This document shows positions 1-11,924 of a DNA stretch of 64,000 bases, in pieces. The notes beneath the pieces are model-generated. The model saw only the letters and a program-made list of their open reading frames with translations. It was not told the DNA's origin and did no database searches. Each line of letters begins with the position of its first letter. The stretch's first letter is position 1. This DNA is from Mycteria americana (lineage: Eukaryota; Chordata; Aves; Ciconiiformes; Ciconiidae). The stretch spans positions 14,428,001 through 14,492,000 of the forward strand of contig NC_134368.1 in NCBI RefSeq assembly GCF_035582795.1, written 5' to 3'. A program made the translations under genes and the position numbers.

Positions 1-3000
1 GAACTTGTGCCAAAGTTCCAGCCCTGGCAGGCTCTTGCTTTCATTTCTCCTTGGCGAGGCTTGAACACCCCCAACAGCTCTGCTTGGTGCCTTGGACCAG
101 GCTCCTTCTCACTTTGGTGGGAAGATGCAGAAGGAAGCAGAGGTTTGCCTCAGATAGGAGAGATACTGGCATTGCGATCTGTTTGCGATACAGGAGATGA
201 TGCTCACAGTAAATTTATGCATATCTTGGACTGTCTGGTGGAAGAGGTGGGGAGGAGAACATTGCCGGTTCAATTATCATCCTCTGACATCTCTGCTAAC
301 ACCTCTCCGAGATGAACAGCTGCACTCTCTGTTTCTCACAGCTATTGATCTGCAAACCCAGATAGATGTTGCTGCATCAATTGCACTCTGTCAACATGTT
401 AAAAATATTCTCTGCAACCTTAGCAGCTAAAGACTTACTTTAGTATGAAATAAGAGATAAGCTGCACTATTTTATACCACCTTCCTCCACATATTTTGTG
501 AACAAGTAGGGCTCAACTAGGCTTCTTTTTAAAAAGTTTGGCTATTTTGAGCTGCTACTGTAATATTGCCAATGAACGTCCAGGAATCCAGTGCTACTTT
601 TAAAGCTGATATCTCCTAATCCCTTTGTGGAGCTGCCAGAAATCTCTCCTTGTACAGCTTATCCCCAAGGAAAGTCTGTCCTGTCAAACCAGCGCCAAAC
701 CCAGACTCTCCTAGATTCACCCTTCATTATAAAAGAGCAGAGGAGGCAGTTCTTGCTCGGGAAGGATAACTGCAGCCTGAAGCTATCTAAAGTGGGGGAC
801 AGAAAGATTTCCCTTGGCCCCTCTGCATGGTCCATCCCCAGCCTCACCCCCCCGCTCTGCCCCTGTGCTGCCTGCCTGCCTGTTCTCCCTGCGTTGCCTT
901 TCTTTCCACCTCATCCTATGACTCCCCACGACCTCCCTTTAGCCTCCTCCTTGAGCTACATCCAGTGGCCAGAAGCCACTAAAATCCCATTGACTCCCAC
1001 CACTGGACCAACCACAGCAACCCCTGCAGGCTGCAGGAGCAGTTTCTCATCGGCATAACGGTAAGGGCCCCGTAATGTCCCTGTCTCCCGAGCTGTCAGA
1101 GAGGAAAGCCCCATTTGCCAATATACTATATGTCAAGTGGAAGATTTACAGAATCAGAGAGATTGTATCTTAGCAACACCAATGCATTAAGAAAGCAGTT
1201 TAACCGTTTAAACCTTCAATTAAAAAATCCACCCCAAAGAGAGACAACTGTCGTGTATGAGACACAAAGCCCTTCCGGTGATCCACGACCGCCTTATGCA
1301 CACCCACCTGCCAAAGTGACCCCCTGTGAATCTTTTCCCTTCCCAACATACACGAGTCGGGTGCTGTTACGGCCCATACCTACTTCGTTGGCTCTCTTGC
1401 AGGAAGTGAAGTGGAGAAAAGACACCTTTTCGCAGAGAAACCCTGAGGTTTTCTATATTGGTCGCATCCCCATAGGAGCCAAAACAAGATCTTCAAGAGT
1501 TTGCAAGGGGAAGTAAAGAAGCCCCACAATGAAAACTCAGAGTGGAATAGGCACAGGGCTGTGATTGCCCTACATGTGATGCTATGATGCAGCATCTATT
1601 CCCTGATTTGTACAACTTAGAAATGCAGTCTTTACCTTCCAGGGTAATACCTTAATTATCAGCCTTCAGATACACCTTTCCCTCAGTTCTCTTCTTCCAC
1701 AGATTTGGGCCAGACAACAGGCCAGAGCCAGGCCTCTTTCTGCGTTATGTGACCATCCCAAACAACGGCTCTTGTGAGATTTTCTTACCATGCCTGCAGC
1801 AAACCTGAATGTCATCCTTGACCTGACAAAGTTATAACAAAAACAACATGGTTTCTGCAAAACTTAGTTTAGATAAATCGCCATTTTCTGCCTCAGAAAC
1901 TTTCTGTAAAAGAAGCCTCACCAGCTTTTACTGCACATTATATTGTATTTTACACTATTCTCAACTACCTGATCCATGTCATGCGGTGACACACTGCAAC
2001 AGCAGGATGAACCCCAGCATACTGCAGAGAGGAGGCTTTATTTTTTGAAAAGGAAGGCCATAATCCCCCAAAAGGGAGCTGCTTGAGAAAAACACTCAGT
2101 AGGAGCGGTGCAGAGTCCCTCATCCACAGATTGAAAATTTTTTGCATAGAAAGGTAGGTCTTGACCCATAACCATACTCCATAACTAGCCTCTGAAGCGA
2201 GCAGGAGCAGGTCTGGCACTGCAAAGGCAGGTGTTTGTGTAACCCACAGACTTAACGGGACGGAGAAAGGTGGCAGCCCTTGTCCTTCTTGGTCTTGCCT
2301 CATAGATGCACTATTTTGGAGAAACTTAATATAATAATTGAAGCAAAATTAAAGCAAAAAAGAAATTCTGCCAGGACAACTACTGGTCCCAAAGAGTACT
2401 CGTGCCATATGAGAACTGTGATATAAGGCACATGCATGTACTCAGTGTATCCATCTGGGCTTAAAGACTACGTTACCTCTACGCTGCAAGACAGAAGAGC
2501 TGCCCTGGGCTAGAGCAACTTCAGGATAGAGGACTGAAACACTCCCATGGAGATTCACTTTTTAAACAACGCTTAAAGATCAATTGAACTGTTACTAGAA
2601 GCAGTATTAGGAGAGATTTATGAATCATCCATTTATAACGCTAGGAAAGCATCTTCTGTAAAGAGAAGACTGAAAAATCCATTTATTGCAAAACCATTTG
2701 CTGAGCTCATCATCTGTCTCTCACCCTGGTGCAGGGGCACGCTGCACAAACAGCGCGCTAGCCATGGGCTGCGGTTGGTCATGAAGTTCGTAAATTCCTT
2801 GAACGTATTTCCTGCTTTGAACAAAATCTAGCACCAAAAGAAAATAAACTTGCTTTGCATTGCATCCTTTTGATTGAATATGTTTTGAACTTGAAGGTTT
2901 TTCAAAAATAGAGGGCTCTTAGAGGATTCAGACAGTGATATCCATCCTGACCTTCAGATGGTAGCTTCAGCTTTGATTGGAGACAGATTCTTGATCAGAA

Positions 3001-4274
3001 TTCTGTCTGTAGACTACTTCCAAAGCATCTAAGCCCTATTAAAATAACATTTCCATTACCTAATTAATTGTTTGAAGCTATTTTCAGTAATTATTTACTG
3101 AAGTTATAGTTTGTCACCTGAGGCAACAGCATGGCTTGTTGTCGTGGAAACATCTCTGCTGTCACCGGCGCTGCACAGGGAGAGAGGAACAGGAGAGGGA
3201 CCTACAGAAGAGATGCTTTGTTGAAACGCCTCACTCTTTAAAGTGAAGAAATTATTTCAGATAAAGACAGGCCACACTGAGATCAACACACACTGACTTC
3301 TGAGATATTAGGGGGCCTGTGGGCTTGGTTCAAGCCTTTTCTAATTCAGCGTGACACAGCTCCTGCTGTCAAGCGCTGCCGTCTCCCATGGTTAACAGCA
3401 ACACTTGTAAGGCCCTTTCTGACGCCAAACTTGCTATTATTGCAGAAAAATCCTGCCATCTTCAAAAATAGAACAAAAACTCTCTAACAGCCTGCTGCCA
3501 TCTCTCTGTTCTGTTTGTAAAAGATGAAAATTCAGACTTTCAGGATTTCTCCTACCAGCCTCTGCCTGGTGCATGATCTTGACACAGCCTTTCTGCTTTC
3601 CCCAAATCTATGCATTCATTTATAGTGCATGGAGATGTCAAGCAAGAGTTGCAGCTGGAATTTCCCTTAAAGCAGCATGTCTTCTACCTAAGTTTTAATT
3701 AAACTCTGCCACAGATTTTCCCTCTTTCTTGTTGTTCAGGTAACAGAAAGTTAATAAAGAGGTTTAAGCTATGATAAGCCCTGATTTTTTTTTTTTTTTT
3801 GGCATCTAACAAACACATGAAGAAACAGAGTTTGCACCAGAAGGGCCATCAGGACTGCGTGTTGTCACCACTCACATTACAGCAGAAGCAAACAATGCAG
3901 ATCAACACTGTCAGATTTAGGTAAAAGATCTAGAGACAGGAACCTTCTCAAAAAGATGCTAAATTGCAAAGCAGCCAGACTGCACATTTCACAAGTTTGC
4001 CACGCGCTGTTTCACGTACTGTTAGTTTATCATTACACGGTATTTTATTACAAGGAAAAATAGATTTCTTTTTCCATTTTCATGGCCTTGGATTGCGGAT
4101 GGTACAGTCTGCAACGATGACTTTGCTAGTCATTTGTGTAACGTTGTTTGTAACTGGGGAGGGGGCGGGGGGAGGAACTACAACGGGTCTACAAATGATT
4201 ATTTTTCATAAAAGATTTTTCTAATGGCATTTCCTCTCCCAAACGCAGTGAAAGCAGAACCTGATTCTTTTGTT
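1..4274. other. Intergenic, downstream of WFS1: no gene recognised
   Basis: AT-rich sequence with short frames only. In mammals the next gene downstream is PPP2R2C, convergent with WFS1. I looked for its conserved C-terminal WD-repeat coding sequence and did not see it. The 133-codon plus frame at 1115-1516 has no family resemblance I can name. A T16 run lies at 3785-3800. Confidence 0.7.
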
Positions 4275-4284
4275 CCTTGGCGGT

Positions 4285-4296
4285 GCCCTCTGGAGG
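4285..4296 (-). promoter_or_regulatory. CTCF-like core motif 1
   Basis: The plus strand reads gccctctggagg. This is 11 of 12 positions of the reverse complement of the CTCF core CCASYAGRKGGC, by eye. Confidence 0.35.
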
Positions 4297-4337
4297 CGGC
4301 GGCGGCGGGAGAGGCCAGGCGGCGCGAGCCTGCAGTG

Positions 4338-4351
4338 CCACCTGGCGGCAG
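4338..4351 (+). promoter_or_regulatory. CTCF-like core motif 2
   Basis: The plus strand reads ccacctggcggcag, about 12 of 14 positions of the CTCF core, by eye. It is divergent from motif 1, with 41 bp between them. Confidence 0.35.
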
Positions 4352-4599
4352 GAAGGCGAACCAGGCAGGTGGCCTCGTACCCGCGGCGGGACGCCCGCCC
4401 TGGGCAAGGCCGGAAAGCGCCATTTGCTTGCAAGAGCTGCCGGAGAGATAACGCACACAAGCGCACGGAGGCTCCAGGCACAAAGGGGCTCTCTCTGGAG
4501 GTTATCAGCCATCCAGAATTGCTAGGCAGTACCCCTAAGCGAGCACAACAGTAGCCAGGCTCCCCAGGACTGTATTTTCTGACTTTTTAAAGAACACAT

Positions 4600-4677
4600 A
4601 TGGAAGAAGTGCAGCTCATCAACAGTTGGGTGATGGCTTGCACTGTGTTGCTTTTGGCGTCCTACATCAAACTGCAG
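4600..4677 (+). CDS. Candidate first coding exon of an unidentified small membrane protein
   Basis: I do not recognise this frame. ATG at 4600 follows an in-frame TAA at 4588. Twenty-six codons give an acidic start (MEEVQ), then a hydrophobic stretch WVMACTVLLLASYIK. They end exactly on CAG|gtgagaac, a near-consensus donor, leaving phase 0. A CpG-rich patch lies 120-330 bp upstream in promoter position. Unspliced, the frame would stop after 42 codons. Short length makes chance quite possible. I found no convincing phase-0 partner exon: the good acceptor near 7420 would give an immediate stop. Confidence 0.2.
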
Positions 4678-7600
4678 GTGAGAACTAAACCTCTGCCAAG
4701 ACTCAAGACTGGAAACGTGAATTGTTAATTACCTTTGTGCATCATTCACTGACGTCTCCACAAAGCCAGTGCAGATGTCACTAACACTGACTAATCCAGC
4801 CTCATAACTAATGAAAGGCCAACCAAAATGAAGCTACAAACTTGGCTATAAAATGAAGGGATTTTAAGTCAAGCTTAGGTTTTTAGCCCATAAAGTGCAC
4901 TTCCTCTTAAAACTAATTTGTTTCCCTAAAATGTACACTGCCATGTAATTATGAGATTCAGGACCAAGGTTAAGAGACTGGTGATAACCAGTCATAAGAG
5001 TGGGAATAAAATCAGATGCATTGGCAACACCACAGGAACTCAACTGGAAGTGCAGCAGCTGTGGCACGAGCTGTGGAGTGGCCGCCAGTGCCTCGGACGG
5101 AGCTACGGAGGATGCAAGGGAAGTGGTTTTTGGCAGAAAAAAGGGTGCACCCCAGGACTCCATACTCTGCACAGCAAGAGCTCACAGTGTGATCTAAGTC
5201 TCCACTTGGGGCAAATTGCCAGTCCTTACACAAAAGCTTTTCTCCCTGGCTTTGGTGCTGTGAGCCTCGCGCTGTCTGAGATGGCACCGGTCTAGAGGTA
5301 GAGGCGGCTTTATATTTATCTGTGGAACAGCAACAGATCTGCAAACAGAACAGCAATCTAATGCTGAAACATAAATTCTAGAGATACGTGAATTATATCA
5401 CCACAAAAGTTAAAAACTCCACTTCTCACTTATATGAAGACGCAGGATAGATTTTAAGATGACAACGTTCTGACCACCATATACCAACAGAACTAGTTAT
5501 GTGCAAACCTGCTTCCAGTTATTCTTCGTAGAGTGTAATTATTTAAATTCCCTTCCTGTCCAAGTCCAGTGGACTTTGCAGTCTGACCTCACAAGCAGAG
5601 GATGCACCTAAAAGCTGGCAATAAAACATTATGTGACATCAGTGTCACGTGCCACTGTGTCAAATAGGAGCTTCCCAAGAGCAACCCACTGCACCATTCT
5701 CTCTGCTTTTATATTATATTTCTCCTATTGCCAAGTGTTTGTTTATTTATTTGTTTTTAATCCACACTCTTTCTAGCTCCCAAATTTGTGTTGTGCATGG
5801 ACTAAAGTGGCTTTGGAGGTGTGAAGCTTCTATTTCACAAATCTACATCATTCATATTGCTCAAGCAGTAAAGGCAAGTACTGAGAGGAGTATTCTCACT
5901 AACTAATTTCAGGCACTGTAGAACATCCTAAATTAAGACTCCATCTATACAGTCAGTAGAGGACAGGCTGTGTTGGGGAAACTCAAGCCATCTGAGAGTT
6001 TCGTCTCCACATGGCCCCTGAAAAAACCTGATGCACATTATCTAGAGACAAACAGGAAGATACCAGCACCTTAATAAAGATGGTGTGATTAGAACAAAAG
6101 TTGCAACAGAAGAATTTTGCTAGGAGTGAGACCCCTGCACCGCCTGGGAGCAGGAATGGCCCATGCTGACACCTCCCTTCTGCACACAAGAGCAACAGGG
6201 CTCCCGGCCACGATCAAAGACCTCCAGGTCGTGCAATACAGCCCAGCACCTTCTCTAGGAGTTAGGATCTCCCTGAACAACCCATCACCATTAAAGCACT
6301 TTGCTGTGCTGGGCAGAAGCTGCTGCCACCTCACTGTGGCTGTACCAGGCGCCTTTTCAGCACTGAGACTCAACCTTCCCAGCAGCAATCCCACCCACAC
6401 AGTGCCATCAATAAAAAACGTACCGTCTCCCAGCAGAGAGCTCCTATCAGCGCTGGTCCCAGGATAAGAGAGACATCAGCACAACTTGGCACTGGAGTAG
6501 GCATTTCTGCATGTGACCTGGCCCAATTTTTATTACTGGTGGCAGGTGGGAAAGTTCAGAACTAATTGAATGCAGCCTCCCTTGGTAAATCCATCACCCA
6601 TCACACTGGAGCAGCCACAAACCTTTGGGTAGAGCCCTCTCTTTTCTCTTTGTAATGGGGTTCTGCAGAAGGGAGGAGGATGCAGCAACCTGTAAATGTG
6701 TTGGGGCAGATGATCCAGCCAGATCCACCATGAGGGCATTGCTTCTGCTGTGGCTAACGTGAAGCCAAGCGAACCACCTTCAAGCAGGTAGTGCCACCAG
6801 TCTCCAGGACTACCCCTATGAACCTAGGTCAGGCTGTGAATGTCTGGGCTGCCAAGCCATACTTGAATTACTGGTATTCTCACTGCCCTGGGAGCGTATC
6901 TGAACTTTTTTGTGCATTTGAAGATAGCGGCCTACTGTCTGCAGACAACTGTGGGAAAACCCCCTCGTTCTTCAGGAGGAGTACTGCAAACACACTGGAA
7001 GACACCAGAATTTCATGGCGTTACTGTTGCAAAGTCAGACAGTTAAGGAAGAATTCACACCCCAACCCAGAGGTCAGCTGGGAAACAGGAGAGGGGATTT
7101 AGGGCTAGAAGAGTCTACCAGCTGGCAGAGGTTGGGAGGGACTGCTATCACCTAGTCCCGAGGACACGCTGCTTTGTCAGGAAAGCTCTAGGGGCATGTT
7201 TACACGGGTGTGGGCAAACTGGAGTGTCAGGTGGCTCTGGTGCAAAAACCATGTATGTGCTCACTATATATATCATACACGGATAGTCCCCACATTACTC
7301 ATGTGCTGGGCATGCAACTGCTTCTTGGCTAAAAAGCTGATTATCAATAACCTCCTGCTCTTTTATTTCTGTCATATTTTGCTAAGTGTGATTATACACA
7401 CACACTCTTTTTCAGTAGGATTGCAAAGATCCTCGGTTTCCTCACCATCAGTGGCAGCCCCTCGGAGGAAACACCCCAAGAAACTCAGTACTCAAATCAG
7501 AATGTGCAGTAAAACACATCACTTACTGGACAAATTTAAATGAATTTTTTTTTTTCAGATGAAAATGCTGAAATGAGTATTGTGATGCTGCAATCTTATA

Positions 7601-10600
7601 GAAGCTGCTTCCTGTAGCTGTCAGTAGGAAGATATCTATCCTCTATATTTCCTTCTATACTCACATAAAATATTTTGTAAAGGAAGGCTGCAAGCAGCGC
7701 TTCCACATTCCTGTTCTCCTTCAAAACCTGAAGTTCAGGTTTATTAGAGGTGATGAAACCGCAAGTTTTCTCAGTGCTGAACATCCTTCCTTAATGGGAA
7801 AGTGAATCTCATCTTTTCCACATCAGGCTATAATTTGTAAGAGGAAGCTGCAGGATGCTAATGATTTTTTTTTCCAGAATAAAAGCTAATTAAATCTTTT
7901 GCGTAATAATATGAAAACAAATGAACCATCTTAATTAATGCATATAAACAGTAATGTGATTTGGTTGTTTGGTTTCTAGGCATCCTATTTGCATTTAAGT
8001 AACATTTGCATGCACATAGGAAGTTGTCAGAGCAGGTATATATCTCTTAACAAGTCGATGAGTTCCACCTAATTTTTGCTGCACAGATTAGTATTTTTCT
8101 ACCTTAGTTATAAAGGAAAACCAGCTGCTTAATCATTATCTGCTGTTCAAACAATTGCAACTGTGAAGCTGAGACCAGAGCACAGCCTGCCTAACCTCCT
8201 TCATTTGCTAATGAACATGACCCTTACCCTGAAAGGCTGCAATGAATCCCAAGAGCATTAAGAAAGCATTCACAGTCTTGAAACTTATTTTGCCCTTTTC
8301 TGTGGAAACAGAGAAGCCAAAAGGCAGACAGATATGGGTGTGCCCTGCATATTGTTTTTCTGGATATTGTTTTACGTCAAAGGCTCAAGTTCATCAGCTG
8401 TGTAGGAACATAAGAAAACATCGCGCTACCCCAATGGTAACATTCTTATTACCCCGTATTACAAAAAAACTGCAAGCAAATTTACAGTTAATAGCAGCTA
8501 TTTTATGGCACTTAAGATCAACTAGTTCTAGGAAGTAAAACCACATGTAATTCCTACAGATCTACTCATTTCCATCTCTGGAAGAACTGGGCAAAATGCA
8601 AAGTATAAACTCCTTGCATTCTTGCCTACTGCAAGAATCTGTTAGTCATTACAGAGTGGGCTCTTAGATTATTCAGAGTTCTGTATGTGTTTTGTTGTTT
8701 TTCTATGCTTATAGAAGAATGTACCAGTTTGGAGAACAAGCAGTACTCTTTCATGTTACTTTGAAGATGAAATTAAAAGAATGAATATTTACCCTAAATT
8801 CTGTATATTCTAAATGCTAAAGCTGAGCCTACAGAAGAACAGCTGAACCTAATTTAGATGTGTCAATAGCCATGTAATATCCTCCTCCTCCTCTTCAGTT
8901 AATTAATACTAATTCAAAAGATTGAATTATCAGCCTAGAGAAAGGGCACCTATCTTTGGAACTGTTTATAATTCATCATGTCTTCAAAACCAAATAAGAA
9001 AATAATAAATGTAGGATTAATTGAATAATTAACAGCAGCTGCCACATTCTGTCTCTGTCCTTTCCAGTCTAGGAGATGGACTAGTTTGGAACATAGAGCT
9101 GTAGCACACATGAGTGGAACAAAGTTATTTTGTGCTCTGTTTGCCTGCAAGATGTGAATTAGATAGAAACACCCTTTGCAAAAACACCTTGCCTGGAATT
9201 GCAATTCCTTATTAAGTATTAGTAATCTTGTGCTTGTCAGCTAAGATACAATTTAGAAAGAAAAGATTCATTTGCTAAAGGTTTCAGAACACTGAACACT
9301 AGACCAACAAGAAAATGGCGTACCTATCCATCATGTTACTGTATCCTCTTTTTCCAGAAAAAGATAAAAGCATCAAGAAGGAACGCTTGAGAACTGGACA
9401 TTGAAGGGCAGTATTTAAAGGTCTTGAATTCAAATTTACCTCCTCTTTCCTTTTTGGATACACAGAAGAGCTGAAAACACATGGAAAATGACCTCCTATG
9501 TGCTAGCGTTCAAAACTTTCCATCTCTGTTGGAAAGAATCATCTGACAAATTCAACATTAACCTGTCACTATGGAGCACATGAATTGTTTTTCCCAGGAC
9601 CTAGCCAATTCAGGGGTTGTTTTTCACATGAGCACATAAAGGGGAATTGTATAACCTGGCATCTGACCAGTATCAGTATCCATATCCTTGAAGGAGCTCC
9701 CCCTGCTCTGAGGGACTGGAGAGTTTTAGCTAATAATTCTAAGTTTGCAAATGTAATAACAGTTATATGCCAATGTCCCCTAATAATTTACTCAGAAAAT
9801 GCTTAACTAGAAGTCTCAGAGTTGTTGGAGTTAAACCTCATAATGATACTAAGTTACAGATGGAACCGAAGTACCCGAATTAACCCTTTTGTCTCCTCTT
9901 ACAAAGCAACTCTTTCCAAAGAATTCAATAAAATACTCTCCCTCCTCTTGTAACACTTCCCACATCTGACTTCAGTCAATTTTTTCCTTTTCAGGATATG
10001 TAATAACTTCTTCAGAATGCACCCCAGTAAGTCAGTAAATTGACATCCTTACAAAGAGTAAAAGCTAAAACCAGAAGAATTTTAACATTAGTTCTGAATA
10101 CCAAGACTGTTGCCTTTTTTCTCCTGACAAACAGAATACAAGTTTCCCAATTATGTGTATATAAGGAAAAAAAAAGGAAAAAAGCTCACATCTTTTCTGC
10201 TTAAATTTCAGAGCCAGGACGAATGTTTAGATATTTAAAAAGAGCCTATGGATGTTGTAGCAAAAAGAGGAGAAAAAGCTAAGTTTGGCTTATTTCCAGC
10301 CAAAACGGGACCAGGTAAGTGAAACTATGTCAAAACTTGCATTTACCTGCTACCTTACACCATTTCTTTTCCCCAGGTGGAAACACAGAGATGGTTAATA
10401 GTTTTCAAAACTAGAAGCACCCAGAAGACATGACTCTACTTCATAGATTTTCTGACGGGCTCAAACATGACTACACGGCTTTGGATGGTGGAGGCTTCTG
10501 CTCTGCAGCGTCAGGCTTGGCTCGCTGCCTGGGAACTAGGCAGCACGCCTGTAGGTGCCCTTGGCTTCTTCCCAACTGCAGCCCAGGGTGACGTTCAAGA

Positions 10601-11059
10601 GGGTGCTCATAGTTGGAGTGCAGCCAAATGCCTCATTTTCCCAAAAGTCTCCCCTTCTCTATCAAGAGTTTTCCCTGATTACACTCCCTCCCGCCCCGAC
10701 CCCCCAGTGATGACTGATATGCAAAGGCAAATAGTATCTAATGCACCATCAGTGGAAGAGTAGTCAGGGAAATAGCGTGATGTATCCGTGAAATACAGTC
10801 ATCCAATGGTTAAAAAAGGTAGTAAGGCACAATGAAAGCAGGGGTAAGGAGCATATCTGGATTTCACAGATACAAAAACTTCACCTGGCATACTCAGATT
10901 TTACTGCTAGCTTGAAATAATGTGAAGTACAACTGCAAGTATCTCACACCAGAACATTTCAAACATTCTAAATTGTATTTTTCAGGGAAAGCTGTTATCA
11001 GTGCAACATAAACAACTGCTCACAATGTCAAAGCATAATGAACAAATGTTGTACCCATT
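4678..11059. other. Intergenic between the CpG patch and the WFS1 3' end: no gene recognised
   Basis: This is unique-looking sequence with short frames of about 100 codons (for example 4951-5295 and 6117-6467) that I cannot assign. Around 7105-7190 a weak resemblance to the antisense 3' end of CR1 is visible. Nothing else is supportable. Confidence 0.7.
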
Positions 11060-11081
11060 TAATTCAAGTTTGTATTTTATG

Positions 11082-11087
11082 TTTATT
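11082..11087 (-). terminator. AATAAA poly(A) signal of WFS1
   Basis: The plus strand reads tttatt, so the transcript reads AATAAA. A GT-rich stretch (ttgttc, tttgacattgtg) lies further downstream on the transcript. I saw no canonical hexamer nearer the stop; an ATTAAA lies at 11058-11063. Confidence 0.65.
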
Positions 11088-11829
11088 TGCACAATACAAA
11101 TCATTAAACAAACATATTATTTCAGCTTCCACTGTAGACTTTTATGTACTCTTTTCAGTTGCTTTGGCTTGTCCGTTACTGGTACCATCTCAATATCAGC
11201 ATTATCTCTGGTGTTTGTCCTTCACACACCAGCATGGATTGTACCTTAGTGTCACACATGTAGCTGTCATAACCAAATCAGAACAAATAGCATATTTTGT
11301 ACAGAATATTGAATGCAAAATGGAAGCTCGAGGACTTTTTACAACCTTGCTGGGGTGTGAAATGATGTGCCCTTTCAAAAAACATTAAAGTCACTATCTT
11401 CTGGCCAAATAGTGAAACAATGAGTTCTGTACGCAGCTATCACCACCAGGTACTGACTATAAGATCACTTTTTTCTAGAAAACACCAAATAAATACAAGC
11501 AATATATGCAACATAAGCTGTTGTCAGCTACCTATTCTAAATCATACCTGTGAAAATACAAATGGGCACGTTGTGAATATTTAAAGTGCTTTTAACATCG
11601 AGCAAGTGAATGCATCTAGTGTCATATCACAGGCAAATATATATCCATTTTGACAAAACAGTCTCCATGCAATTAGTCAGCAGCAATCCCCTGCATTCAT
11701 TTATAATATTAAACTAGTATATATTACTTCAGTCATACAGGGTTTAAAGTCAGGATACAGTGTGTACACTTACAAAACTCAACCAATGCTCTACATTAGC
11801 ATACATTTTGAGCATTGCTACAGCAAGGG

Positions 11830-11845
11830 TTTTTTTTTTTTTTTT
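11830..11845. repeat. T16 tract (A16 in WFS1 3'UTR RNA)
   Basis: Sixteen T on the plus strand lie about 79 nt past the stop codon on the transcript. Confidence 0.95.
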
Positions 11846-11924
11846 ATACCTTTTAGGAAGCCAAACCTTGGTAGTGTAAATGCAGCGTACACTGAAGATA
11901 CCACCGAACCAATATGAGAGCTCA

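Larger units (their letters stand above)
4275..4480. promoter_or_regulatory. Small isolated CpG-rich patch
   Basis: About 200 bp rich in CpG (ggcggcggcggg, cccgcggcgggacgcc) stands alone in AT-rich DNA some 6.6 kb beyond the WFS1 poly(A) signal. It contains two CTCF-like motifs and precedes a short frame with a splice donor, so it could be a minor promoter or an insulator. Confidence 0.5.
11060..11924 (-). other. WFS1: WFS1 3' untranslated region (predicted)
   Basis: The region follows the TAA stop and runs to just beyond the first good poly(A) signal at 11082-11087. The length, about 0.85 kb, is similar to the human 3'UTR as I remember it. The exact cleavage point is inferred. It contains an A16 tract on the transcript strand (T run at 11830-11845), about 79 nt after the stop. 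Confidence 0.65.

Noticed and set aside
4189..4554. Overlapping frames on both strands in the 4.3-kb CpG patch
   Set aside because: They are filler frames from stop-poor GC-rich sequence with no family resemblance.
7105..7190. Possible CR1 tail remnant (gaggttgggagggact then cacctagtccc)
   Set aside because: Only a few words match the CR1 3' end and no flanking CR1 sequence is visible, so similarity is too weak to annotate.
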